Shown piece after piece: positions 1-13,400 of a stretch of DNA of 64,000 nt. The notes under the pieces were generated by a model. It ran no database searches. It saw only the letters and a program-made list of their open reading frames with translations, and was not told the DNA's origin. This DNA comes from Chaetoderma sp. LZ-2023a (taxonomy: Eukaryota > Mollusca > Caudofoveata > Chaetodermatida > Chaetodermatidae): positions 16,545,166-16,609,165 of the forward strand of contig CM067365.1 in the NCBI GenBank assembly GCA_034401795.1. The letters run 5' to 3'. Each line of letters starts with the position of its first letter. The stretch's first letter is position 1. The position numbers and the translations under genes were made by a program.

Positions 1-29
1 TATTATAATGAACAATTTGTTGTATCAAA

Positions 30-238
30 TTAACCCTGTACACTCAGGCTTGCCAAAACTGACTTCTGCAGTGGTTTCGAGTGAAAAAGCTACCACTCGT
101 ATTACTGGCTAGATGATAAAGCCAGTCATTAGTGGCAAAGTTTCTAAAATAATCTCTTGGTATATGCAAATAGTCATTTTCTATGATAGTTGAAATTTTC
201 TTGAACAAATTTGAGCATTAAACATGATAAAGGGTTAA
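30..238. repeat. Degenerate copy of TTAA-flanked foldback MITE (family A)
   Basis: This copy is bounded by TTAACCC on the left and GGGTTAA on the right. The centre keeps a worn hairpin around ctggctagatgataaagccag, with outer arms that match better copies (for example 13800-14015): aaaatttcttg...caaatttgagcattaa. The decay suggests an old insertion. Confidence 0.7.
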
Positions 239-249
239 AACAGTTAGAA

Positions 250-720
250 TGTGGATTCTACAGTTTCCAAGAGAGGTACGATGGTAAATAATGTTCGAGA
301 AATTTTGAAGCTGGTAAATTTCCACGGGAATTCACCTTTCCAGAGTACCCATCCATCATATGACATCATAATGAACAGCGTGATGTGTAGAATGACATCA
401 TAATGAATGACGGCATGAACGATGTCGATAAGTATGTCACAAATGCATATTTGAAGACGGTCTATGCGTTGTTGTACAAATTGTTTGCTTTTACTATTTA
501 ATAAATATTCTGTTGAATATTTTGAAACTAATTTGACTGGGCACCCAGCCAAATTAGTTACAAAATATTCAACAGCTTCCCTGTACAGTTTTCAGGAAAC
601 TGATGGCGAGGCAATTCGGGGATCGATCAATCCCAACACGTCGAGGTGTGTGGAGCTTAGCTAGTGATGAGCAGGGCATAGCTAAAATAGGAAAGGTCCA
701 TTTTGGGGATTTTCAGGGAA
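250..720. repeat. Composite foldback element, family B (copy 1)
   Basis: A hairpin centred near 541 pairs TTGAATATTTTGAAAC TAATTTGACTGG with its complement ending at 577. Outside it lie arms shared with other copies: the ATGACATCATAATGA segment on the left, and on the right tttcaggaaactgatgg, then gatcgatcccaacacg and gtgtggagcttagctagtga. Related copies are at 5385-5765 (reversed), 12680-12915 and 19100-19390. Confidence 0.7.
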
Positions 721-899
721 TACTGGAAATTTTCAGAGAATTTTGCAAACATCAGCAACGTTACTTTCCTAGCTCTAAAGACCCATACGAATATTCTACT
801 AGCATTTTAACTTGCACTCATAAACTGATATTACATCTTAGATGAAATTACAGCCTGAGTAGATATCTTATATCAGCTTTAAATCATTTATTAGGGCAC

Positions 900-3290
900 C
901 TTGGAAGCCCTATAGTAATCACTGCATCCATCCGTCTATCCATCCACAATATCTCATAAACAGCATATCATACAGAACCACTTCAGATATTTTAATGAAA
1001 CTTGGTGTATTCCACAGTTATGATTCACAGATGTGTCTTTTGAAGAATTCACCTTTATAGGTTCAAAGTTTGGGTGAAAATTGACTTTTTAATGCAAAAA
1101 CTTACGATTTTTGTCAATTTCCTTTTTTTTTTTAAATTGTATATTTTTTTATTTTTAATAATATGAAGCCTTTGAATAAAATTGCTACCTACTACAAAGA
1201 GAAAAGGTATTTCCAGTGATTGCGGAGTCCTCTGAGTCAAACAACGTTTTCTAGTTTCAAACACACAAGATTTGATTCATGAACCTAAATGTCGCACTTG
1301 TGGATTCATTGAAACATTCATGGTTACTAAAAGCTTTGCATACATGAAAGTAAGAAATAAAACATTCTATTTAAAATATTAAAGGAACACCATCAAGCTA
1401 AATTTACTGAGGATGAACTGTCTGTTTACTTCAATGAGATGCACATTGGATCTTATTCTTCTTAATCAGTTTCATTCTGCAGATACTGGCCAATGAGGTG
1501 TTGAAATGGATGACACTACTTCGAAATCATAAAGACCCATCCACCTTGTAGCAGACACATGTAGATTCTACTTTCCACAGTCAATCCTTTAGTTATTGTG
1601 CCAATATGACTACTAGTAGTTTGTCTTAACTGTCTTCAAGATCTTTGCTATGCTATCTATCACGTATAATCCTTGTCCACTTGCTCACCGCAGTGACTTA
1701 TTTTATACACATGATCTAGCATGTTTGCAGCAGTGTGTATTGACTTCATGCAGAACTCTGCTCGCTCAGTATTGAAATTGTCAAATTGAGTTTTATGCAC
1801 CTGAACACAGTGTACTTGTACTATGTCATTGTGCTCATCATCCATTCATTTGCCCATCAATCTGTCTCATTCTTGTGTGGCCCAGGTCTCGAAGAGCTTT
1901 TTAACTTACATTTGCAAATATTCTTTCAACAGGTATATTAGGAATAAACATAAACAAGATGTCATGCAGCTCATGCTTTTGTTTAGCAAAATCCATCCAT
2001 ATTCATCAGCGTTATCTCACTTGAAAGAATTAAAATTTGTCGAAATTGTTTTACATGGTTATATCTCACGAGTTTTGAACGTAAACTTGTATTTGCTAAT
2101 TTTAATGGATATATTATGAATAGACAGTGTGTTATGAATTGGTTACGGCAAAATCTGTCCGCGCCAAAGTACTTGAGATTGTTTGGAAAGATGTTAACTG
2201 CTGGATAATTTGAAAACTCTTTGATATGTTTCCAACATGTATGTGTTATGGACATATGCCGAGTTCCACTAAAACTCTTATTCCTCTTGTTGAAAGATTA
2301 GATTTGGAACATTATCACTTTCAATCTTTGCTACATGTATTGCAGTACCAATTGGTTGAATGGTCATCATGATGCTCATGTCCAAAATACATAGTTATCT
2401 AAGATGACCTTCTTGATTTCTTCATCTGTCCGCTGCTACATGATCGCCAATTATTAAAGAGACCCTTTCCACTAGAGCAGACCATCATACATTTTGATTT
2501 CTACCCACTTAGCTTTAGTGGCTTTGCTTGTCAATCATCCATGATAATGTTCAAGAAGAAGTGCTGCTTGCACATGGATTATGTGTGTGGATATTGTGTG
2601 TGCTCCCAGGCATACCTCGTATTCACACCATTGTCAGTCAGTAAGTACCCTCTAATGACAGTTTTATGTAAGATTTAACATAAATATACATTTATCAAGT
2701 TATATAAGATAGCAATATATTTAACCTTGAATAACTTGACAAAAAACAAATCAAAATACTTATTTCATATTGTTATTTAAATAAAATGTCAATCTATACA
2801 TGATAAATGGTAAATTTTGTCACAGAAAGCCATTTTCTTCCATATCTCATGAGAATGACTGAGTGTTGTCATCGTGTGAATGATTGTTGTCATAGTTGCG
2901 GTATGATGTTATCGCGTGAATATTATTTAGCTGGTGATCGTTGATAGCTCACAATAGCTTATTCATACACCATCATATTACTGTGATGGACATGAAATAC
3001 TTGGAAAAACTAGAGCTTGAGTCTGTGTGGATGTCATGCTTAGTAACTGTATTAGATGCCGGGATTGTAATCTGATAACAGGTGTGGCGCAATCTGAATC
3101 CAAATGGTGGACGGTTCATGCGATGATATCATACGGTGAATATTATGGGGTGTTAAAATTCATGACATTATCAGATATTTTAGAAGTGAGAGTATGTGAA
3201 AATTTGTCAAATTCTTTTTAATTCATAAAATATGATAAAAACCTTTTGGTTTGGCTTTTATATTGACATCTAAGTCTCATTTGTGATTTC
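900..3290. other. Kinesin intron, no gene seen
   Basis: This is AT-rich sequence left of exon 8. No kinesin exon, RNA gene or long repeat could be recognised; all open frames are short and lack domain character. If the kinesin gene continues, this is part of its eighth intron. Confidence 0.6.
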
Positions 3291-3296
3291 GTCTAA

Positions 3297-3336
3297 ACAC
3301 ACGCACGCACGCACGCACGCACACACGCACACATAT
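3297..3336. repeat. (ACGC)n / (CA)n microsatellite
   Basis: About 40 bases of ACGC and CACA units lie just downstream (in gene orientation) of kinesin exon 8. Confidence 0.9.
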
Positions 3337-3390
3337 GCATATACATGCGTGTGCACACATGCCAATATAGGCTATGTTAATGTAGCTCAC

Positions 3391-3515
3391 CTTTTCACTG
3401 CCAGCTAAATCGACTAGATATAGTTTTCCGCTAAGTTTCTTTTGGTTTTCTAGATGTTCTTGTTTCACATTAATTAGGAACACGCTATGACTCCGAGAAC
3501 TGTGTTCATTCATAT
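3391..3515 (-). CDS. Kinesin-1 exon 8, switch I and II (residues 196-237)
   Basis: This exon encodes [19 protein letters not shown] (switch I), then [16 protein letters not shown] (switch II). Both nucleotide-sensing motifs are intact. The donor is gtgagc directly after GSEK in phase 0. The following family residues, starting VSKTGAEG, are not encoded between here and the left edge as far as I can read. Confidence 0.95.
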
Positions 3516-4386
3516 CTATCATTATAAACAGAACACATATATACATGGACATATATATCACACTAATTAACAAGCAGATATTCAATAATTATCCTCAACC
3601 AGTTCCAAATGCGAAATACAACAAGGCATTGCAAGCAGTACAAATCCCCTTAATTCCCGCTTTTTCTGAAATAAGATGTAAGGAATCTGGCCAATAATCT
3701 CGTCTGCTGCGCCTAACTGATACATGTGCTTTCATTAAAGTGTTTGCTGTAAGGAAATTACAATTTAGTACATAGTTTCAAGGTCAAATGTTGAATGGTA
3801 ATTGAATGGTAACTTGTATCTGTGTTATTAGTATTTTATTTATATTCCAAATTTGGTTCAAATCTGTTTAGTCTTATCAAATTTACAGCTCAGAAATGAA
3901 TGAAATTACCAGTTTGAATTTTCAAGGCCAATAATGTATGGAAATATTGATGATAACTAACAGAGCACGAATTTGATTTCCATCTCACTAGTAATAAGCT
4001 TTCTAATAAAAGGTTTGCAAATTATGGCTATTATTCAAGATCAATACTGCCTAAGTTATTTTTCGTCTGTCTAACAATCAATGGTTATCAACATATCTGG
4101 TATTCTGTCACTTACTCGTCACAGCAACATGTCTATTGGCCTTTCCTTCATCTATCACCTCCATCACCTCCTCAGGGCTCGACACAAACCTCTCTGTCGC
4201 ACCCTTCAAGACAAACAAGAAGGCATTTGTCCAATACACACATGAATAATGATAATAAAGGTGATGGTAATGATGATAATAATACTGATTGATGATGAGG
4301 ATGATAATACTGATCGATGATGATGATGTTCATGATGATGATGAGTTGATGATGATGATGGATAACGACGATAAAGAGGATGATGG

Positions 4387-4423
<37 letters not shown>

Positions 4424-7400
4424 CCATCATCTTATCGCACCAAAGCCAGGTACTGTCTGTTGAGCATAGTTTACATTATAACTACATGTACCTTGACAAA
4501 TGGCACTCGATTTTGGTCTTCATGTACAGCCAGATTGGTCTTGGTCACTGACAAAGAAAAATATTAACACACAATACAATAAACTAATAAATTCCTTCAA
4601 ATTCCAAACATATTTCATTGAAATATATTGAAACTAATTTCACTGTGGATTTATTAGGCATCAGCAACTCCTAGCGTAATTATTTCAAAATACAGAGTGG
4701 CCGTATACAGAGTTTTGAATGAATTCAATACATTACATGTATGGTGACATGAAATTAACATAAATAAATAAATGGTCACATTAGCCAGAAACATTTTATG
4801 TACTCGTTTTGAAAGACGATTTTTGAAAATTTACCATAGGAATGCTTGACTCAAAGACCGAGAGAGACATTTCACTGGTAAATTCCCAAAAATAGCCTAC
4901 ACTTGGTCTGCAAATGGACATCTCTGAAGACCACTCGAAATGCCACTTAACACTTTCACCAATCAATTCCCTATATCTCATTTTCATGGCAACCCTACAG
5001 GAAAACTGTTGAATATTTTTTAATTCATTTGACTGAACGCCGTTGCTGCCTTAGGCATCAATGGCATCCATTTAAACTTATTTCATGTCAACAGAATAAG
5101 TTTTTATGGTTTGATGGTTACGATCCTGGGAGATCAGGGTTGCCTCCTACAGCCATTCAGTCAACTTTGTAGTATAAGGAAATACTTTGTCTTTTGATCT
5201 CCCGCTATATGATGTAATAAACAAGGAACATCACGAAAGAGCATTTTTGTTTTACACAATATGTGCACGCATACACACACCAGTTACATTAACAGTAAAT
5301 TTTCAAATTTTCAAAGACATCCTCTATCTCATCTGTATGGTACAGATTTTGTCATGTTTGTATGGTGAGTTGTCAATGGAGGAATCCAGTTTTCGCTTTA
5401 CCCCGCCCGTCCCTAGTTAATCTCCACCCATGCTTTTGCTAGTGTTGGGATCAATCGATCCCTGAACTACCTGACTATTAATTTGCAGAAAACTATACAG
5501 ATCTGTTGAATATTTTGAAACTAATTTAACTTGGTGCTGTTACTGCCATACAGCCCCCGGTCAAATTAAATTCAGAATATTCAACAGCATGTTTATTAAA
5601 TAGTAAAGACACAATTCATACAACAATGCTTAGTCTGTCATCAATTGTGCATTCATGACGAACTTAGCTATGTCATTCATGACATAATTGATTATGACGT
5701 AATCCTAGCCATCACCTAGTTGATTATGACGTCATATGATTGATGGATAAACTGGAATCCTTCATTTTAGTGAGAGTTGGTTAAGAAATGTTAATACGCA
5801 CCGTCAAGTAAATCTCTGATTTTATCCATGTAGATCTCGAAATAAGACACCTGAAAGTGTTTAAAATGTATAAAAATTCAAATTTTTGTATCAAACATTT
5901 ATCAAAGAAATAACATCCTTACCATCGCCGTATTTAATTAAATATGTTTGATATGAAAAATGGCTTATCAGTCGAGTTCTTTATAATAGGGATGTGTTCA
6001 AAATGAATCAACCGGCTCACGAAATCGTTTTGCAGTTGCTCATGATATCGTATGCAAGCAAGTTTTGTATTATTAGGAAGTAAATGCTTGTCACACATGT
6101 AATCATATAGTGTAAGATTAAGCATAAACCACCAACAACTACATATTTAGAACTTTATTTAAGACACAGACCGACTTGCAAAATTAAGGAACAGTCAACA
6201 GGCAGAGAGTTTAATAAAAAGTCCACATAATCCAATTACAAAGTTTGCTCAGAATTTTCTTTTCCTGCTCGATATCGTATCTTAGGAGTTACTTCTCACG
6301 ATAATGGTCAAGCCGACCAAATCCGGCCTCTGTTATGGTCTTGTTGAATGTCCATTTGCAGACCAAGAGAATACAATTTTTGAAAATTTATCACAGAAAT
6401 GACTGGCTCGGTTATCGAGCCAGTCATTTCTGTGATAAATTTTCAAAAATTATATTCTCCTTGCCTGTAAATGGACATTCAATAGGTAGATATTTGAATT
6501 TTTTATACCAAATTTGACATTTAAAGGTTTATTGTTCCAATTTGTTCCTTTCATTGCTCAGTATCGCCACAGTCTATGCATGAATTGGTGGATACAAACC
6601 GTCTAACATCATAATTATCCAACAGTACTATTGTTGAACACAAACTAATGACATTATCATTATCCTACAGTCCCATTTTTCAATCATCTTACCTTAATAT
6701 GGAATTCCAGATTTTCATCCATGCCATAAATGTAGTTAAATATATCATCAACGATTCGTGGTATAATGCCCGACATCTGTCCATTTCCGATGACACCCTG
6801 TGAAAGCGAACAATATTCCGCGTACATGATTGACTGAGAAACTGGAACCCTTCATTAGTATCACAAATATTCAACAGAATATTGCTTGCCTCAGTGAGAA
6901 TTTGTTATTTTTAGTTAGTGAGTGTTACTTGGTTGAATGTTGCACCATACATGCACACAGAATACAGCAATCAAACCCGTAACCGTTTAACCCTCAAGTC
7001 AGCCAAAAATGGATTCACAGTGATCTTGAGAAATGTCCATTTGCAAACCATGAGAAGAGTATTTTTGAAAATTTACTACTGGAATGGCTGGCTCAATAAC
7101 CGACTTAAAAAACTGTCACATTTCTGTTGTTCAATGTGTTACATGTATTAGTATGACGAGACACTAAAAAGTTAATGTGGCAAAGACACGGGCGGATACT
7201 CAATTTTTTGTGAGAGAATGCCTCCTGAAGGGAAATGGCTTTAACATGTCAATTTCCACTTGAACATCATGTTTCCATTTTAATAGTAAAATATTTGCAG
7301 AAAAATGTGATTTTCCATGGATTTCCATTTGAATATCACGATTCCATATCAAATTACCAATTCTGTGAATTCCATTATTGTGGAAAACCACAGCCCTTAC

Positions 7401-10400
7401 AGTAAGTTGCTACAGGGATAGACCGGTACATTACCTCCATGGTATGTGTCTTTCCACTAGATGTTTGTCCATAAGCAAAGATTGTTCCATTGTAGCCACT
7501 GAGCACATCTGAAATATATCAAGCATTCATATATACAATACATAAACTATGCCATTTAATGTTGTACAATAGTAATAGTCAGTTCAGATCGATCCCGACA
7601 CAGACGACGTGTGGGTGGAGCTTAGCTAAAGATGGGCAGGGCATGGCTAAAACTGGATTCCGCCATTCTTGAGAATGTACCACTAAATAACTGGCTGGTT
7701 TATGTTAGTGAGCTGACATAATGCCAGTTTGACATCGCCGCCTGGAAGCACGCACTGATGAAAGAGGATCATGATTATGAATAACGAGAGGCCCAAGGGG
7801 CCTGTATCGCTCCCCTGGACCATAGGCATTTCAACTTGAATGCGCTTTATCAACAAGATGGCCACCAAACCGTTTATCCGTCAGTTTCATAAATTGCAAA
7901 TTTGAGATCAGAATACCAAAACAAGAGGCCCAAGGGGCCTGTGTTGCTCACCTGGAGCACCATCAATTTTTGTCAAAATTGTTGGTGGGTGGTTTAGCAG
8001 TCTTTTAAATGAGTTTGTGGACATTTTTGCAAGTGCAATATGGCCGCCAAACACATTACATTTTGATTGCCCCACGGCGGCCATGTTTTTTTGATGGATC
8101 AACTTCCCTTGAACAAATTTGAATGGCCCAAATTTCGGCCCGATTTAGCGGTTCTGGAGGAGTAATCTTCGTGAAAACCAGGTCATCCAAGATGGTCGCC
8201 GAACCATTTGGTCAATCAAGTCCTCTTGAACAAACTTGGCTTACCTCTTGGCCTAGATGAAGATTCCCAAAGTGGTTTCGGAGATTATTAGACATTTCCT
8301 GAAATCGGCCGAAGTCCTAAATGGCCGCTGGGCAAATTGGCCTATCGGGTTCATTTGAACAAACTTGGATCCTTATGCCCTAAGGATGCTTCCTGCCATA
8401 TATAATTGAAATCGGCCTGGTAGTTCTCAAGAAGATATTTTAAATTTCCCATTGCTTTAGCATGGGAGCTTTTGACGAGAAAATTATCCAAGATGGCCAC
8501 CAAACCGTTTATCCGACAGTTTCGAAAATTGCAAATTTGAGCTCAGAATACCCAACAACATATATAGAACCAATTTCGGCCTCAAAATCCATCAAATAAA
8601 AAAATCCAATATGTCCGCCAAACACACAACATTTTGATTGGCCCATGGCAGCCATGTTTTTTGATGGAGCAACTTCCCTTGAACAAACTTTAATGGCCCT
8701 TAGTCCCTAATCATATCTGCCAAATTTCAGCCTGATCCCTTCAGCGGTTCTGGAGAAGTTATTTTCGCTAAAACTAGGTCAACCAAGATGGCTGCCGAAC
8801 CATTCGGTCAATCAAGTCGTCTTAAACAAGCTTGGCTTACCTATTTGCCTAGATGAGGTTTCATAAGTTTTGAATCGATTCCCGAAGCCGTTTCGGAGAA
8901 CGAAACTTTTAGACATTTCTAAAAATCGGCAGAAATCCAAGATGGCCACAGGCCAAATTGGCCGATCGGCTTCGTTTGAACAAAATGAAATCTCTATGCC
9001 ATAAGGATGCTTCCTGCCAAATATAATTCAAATCGGCCCACTAGTTCTCGAGAAGACATTTTAAATTTCCCATTGCTTTAGTATGGGAGCTTTTGGCGGG
9101 AAAATGATCCAAGATGGCTACCAAACCAATTTATCCGCTAGTTTCGAAAAATTGCAAATTTAAGATCAGAATACCAAAAAACCTATAGAAAATGAATTTC
9201 GGCCTCAAAATCTATCAACCTAGCCTAGGGTGGTTACCCTATGAAGTTTCAATGCGCTCCGCCAAATGGTAACGGCGTTAGCATCCGGAAACCAATATTC
9301 AAGACGGCCGTCAGTGGCTGGCGGCCATCTTGGATTTCAGATCATCGTCGATTTCGATAGGTTTCTTCCCAAGAGCAAGTCCAACCACCCTATAAAGTTT
9401 CAATGCGATCCGACAAACAGTAACAGAGTTATCATCCGAAAACCACTCTGCCGCCCGCCCGCACACCCGCCCGCCCAGACGGCGGCATTACATAATATAA
9501 AAATCGGCCGAAATCCAAGATGGTCGCCGGCCAAATTGGCCGATTGGGTTCGTTTAATCAAACTTGAATCTCTATGCCTTAAGGATGCTTCACGTCAAAT
9601 ATAATTGAAATCAGCCCTCGAGAAGATATTTTTAATTTTCCATTGCTTTAGTATGGGAGCTTTTGGGGGAGGGGGGGGGGGGGGTGGGGAGAAATGATCC
9701 AAGATGGTCACCAAACCGCTTATCCGACAGTTTCAAAAATTGTAAATTTGAGATCAGAATACCCAAAAACCCTTTTAAAACCAATTTCTGCCTCAAAATC
9801 CATCAAGTGCTTAGAAAACACCTTCCGTATCCTCTGCGTGTCATAAGAGGCGACTAAAGGAGGTACGGGTGAGGTAACCCTGACAGAAACCTCGAGTGCT
9901 GAAGACGGAGGTTCCAGGCCACACGGCGTACTCTAATAAACCATGGATCCACGCACTTAACGCTTATGATCATGTCGATAGTCACTTACAGGACTGGCGG
10001 TATGATCAGCGAACGAAAAGAAGAAAAAATCCAATATGGCAGCCAAACATGCTATATTTTGATTGGCCCACGGCGGCCATGTTTTTTGACGGATCAACTT
10101 CTCTTGAACAAACTTTACTGGCCCTTAAATCATATCTGCCAAATTTCGGCCTGATCCCTTCAGCGGTTCTGGAGAAGTTATTTTCGCTAAAACTAGGTCA
10201 ACCAAGATGGCTGCCGAACTATTTGACCAATTAAGTTCCCTTGAACAAATTTGGTTGAGCTCTTGCCCTAGATCATATTTCATGAGGTTTCCTTCAATCC
10301 CTCAAGCGGTTTCGGAGAAGATTGCTAAAGACGTTGCTAAAAATCGGCCAAAATCCAAGATGGCCGCCGGCCTAATTGGCCGATCGGCTTCATTTAAACA

Positions 10401-13400
10401 CACTTGGATCCCTATGCCCTAAGGATGCTTCCTTCAAATATAATTAAAATTGGCCCAGCGGTTCTTGAGATGAAGTCGTTGAAAGGAAAAGATGGAGGGA
10501 CGGACGGACGGACGACGGATGGTCGCACCGACATAAGCTCACTTGGCCTTTCAGGCCAGGTGAGCTAAAAAACAATTTCTGCCTCAAAATCCATCAAATA
10601 AAAACAATCAAATATGGGCGCGAAACATGCTATATTTTGATTAGCCCACGGATCAACTTCCCTTGAACAAACTTTAATGGCCCGCAGTCCCTAATTATAT
10701 CTGCCAAATTTCGGACCAATCAAGTTCCCTTGAACAAACTTGGTTCAGCTCTTGCCCTAAATCATATTTCATCAGGTTTGCATCAATCCCCAAAGCGGTT
10801 TCGGAGATGATTTTTAGACGTTTCTAAAAATCAGCCAAAATCCAAGATGGCCCCCGGCCCAATTGAGCAAATTTGAATTGCTATGCCCTAAGGATGCTTC
10901 CTGCCAAATATAATTGAAATCGGCTCAGCAGTTCTCGAGAAGAAAACATTAAAAATTTCCCATTGTTTTACTATGGGAGCTTTTGGCGGGAAAATGACCC
11001 AAGATGGCCGCCAAACCGTTTATTCGACAGGTTCGAAAATTGCAAATCTGGGCTCAGAAAACCCCAAAACACATACAACACCAATTTTGGCCTCAAAATC
11101 CATCAAATAAAAAAATCTAAAATGGCCGCCAAACGTGCTACATTTTCATTGGTCCAGGGCGGCCAGGTTTTTCGACGGATTAACTTCTCTTGAACAGACT
11201 TTAATATCCCTTAGTCCCTAATCATATCTGCCAAATTTCGGCTTTATCCATTTGGCGGTTCTGGAGAAGTCGTTTTCGGGAAAACTAGGTCATCCAAGAT
11301 GGCCGCCAAACTATTTGACCGATAACTTCTCTTGAACAAACTTGGTTCAGCTCTTGCTCTAAATGATATTTCATTATTCTTGAAACCACCCTATGAAGTT
11401 TCAAAGCGCTCCGACAAACGATTAATGAGTTATTATTTGGATACCAGTTTTCAAGATGGCCGCCAGTGGCTGGTGCCATCGTAGATTTCGGATCATCGTC
11501 GATTTTGATAGGTTTCTTCCCCAGACCTAGTCCAACCATCCTATGGAGTTTCAATGCAGTCCAACAAACGGTATCATCCGGAAACCACTCTGCCACCCGC
11601 CAGCACGTCGCCATTACATAATACCACGCCAAAATATTTGTATAAAAAGGAATGAGAAGTTTCATCAAGATACTCCAACCAAAAGTAAAGTTATCTAACA
11701 ACGAACCAAAATCTGCACGGATGCACAGTCAGAACTTTAGACAGATGAATGGACAGACGGACTAACTGACCCACAAAATAATGTTCCCTACTACCATCAC
11801 CAACCTTCCCATGTCATGATACTCCAAGCAAAAGTAGTTATCGAACAAAATCCCAAAATCTGTATGGACAGACAGACAAAAACTCAGAGATGGATGGATG
11901 AATGGATGTACAGACTGACTGAGTGACCCACAAAATAATCTGCAATTCTCTACTACCATTGTCAACCGTCCTATGAAGTTTCATCACGATACTCCAAGCA
12001 AAAGTAAAGTTTATCGAATGAAAACCCCAAAATTTGTATGGACGGACAGACGAAAACTCAGAGATGGATGGATGAATGGATGTACAGACTGACTGACTGA
12101 CACACAAAATAATGTGCATTTCCCTACTGCCATTGGCAATCTTCCTATGAAGTTTCCTCACAATACCCCACGCAACAGAAATGTTATCGAACAAAAACCT
12201 GTGTGACGGACGCAAAAACATAATCTCCCACCCCTGGTTTTGCGAAAGTAGGGGGAATAAAGGTTATGCCAAAAGCCCACGAAGTTAGAGGTAAAAAAAA
12301 CCCAAAGTATGACACTCAGTGATTCATATAAGGGTTCTTTTGAGGGTATGTATCCGTATAAGAGCTCAAAAATGTTTTGAGATGGGGTCCCATGGACCTC
12401 ATGAAAAATGTGCATGACTTAAATATTGGTTGGTTTGATATGCTTCTTAAAGATCGGACACCTCTAAATTCCAGTTCGGGATCTCCAGATTTCAGAGTAA
12501 AGGCTTCAGGGAAGCACTAAGATGCACAATGTAGGTGTTATGCCAAACAGTCTTGTTGTCAGTGTTTGTGTTAACACTAACACAGCACAGCGCTCACAAG
12601 CAAATGTTGCGTCCATAGGTTCACGCAGCTCGAGACAGACAAAGTGCATTGCAATGGACCTTTCCAGTCTATCCATCGATCAGATGATATTATAATCAAC
12701 TACACGATATTAGGTAATAAATGACATAGACAAGTTCGTCACAAATGCATAATTGGTGACGGGCTAAGCGTTGATGTCTTTGCCATAGGCAGCAACAGCA
12801 CCCATTTAAATTAGTTTTCTGGAAATTGTTAGTCAGGGAATGATCGATCCCAAGATGAGCGAGATGTGGGTGGAGCTGAGCTAGAGATGGGCGGGGCATA
12901 GCTAAAACTGGAAAGATAAATTAAATGAGGTTTTCTAGCCTACATGTATCTGACAATATGGACAAAACGTATGGATGGCAGAGAAAGCGAATCACAAACA
13001 TATTTGTATATAAGCTTTTAGTTATACCGTGTGAAAATCTAATGATCTATAGACTCAATAGTAACTTGTTTCGAAGCTATTGAAAGTGAACAGGTAAAAC
13101 ACCTTTACATCAATTGTCAGGTTAAGCAGTAAATCGTGTGTTAAGATGGTTAACACTAACATGATGAATGTTGGGGTCAAATCTAACACTATACCTCACC
13201 CAGTAATCTGACAGCCTATCTCGTGTTGGGGTCGAAGCTAATACTATACCTCATTCAGTCTATTAACCATTATTCTGTTACATTCGTAAATGCAGGCCGG
13301 ACCTCAAAGTGGATTAAGAAAATAAATTAGGACCGTGTTAGCAACAATTACACATTTTTCTAATACCCACATCGTTGATATATTTTTTAATCGGACCGCT

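Noticed and set aside
1-3390. Next kinesin exon (VSKTGAEG, NKSLSALGNVISAL, IPYRDSKLT)
   Set aside because: I looked on the minus strand for these motifs and saw none; the exon probably lies beyond the left edge.
4206-4567. Open frames with poly-His or poly-Asp on opposite strands
   Set aside because: They are produced by the GAT microsatellite in kinesin intron 6.
9266-11701. Several frames of 70-138 codons
   Set aside because: They lie in family C repeat units, occur on both strands, change frame between units and carry no recognisable domain.
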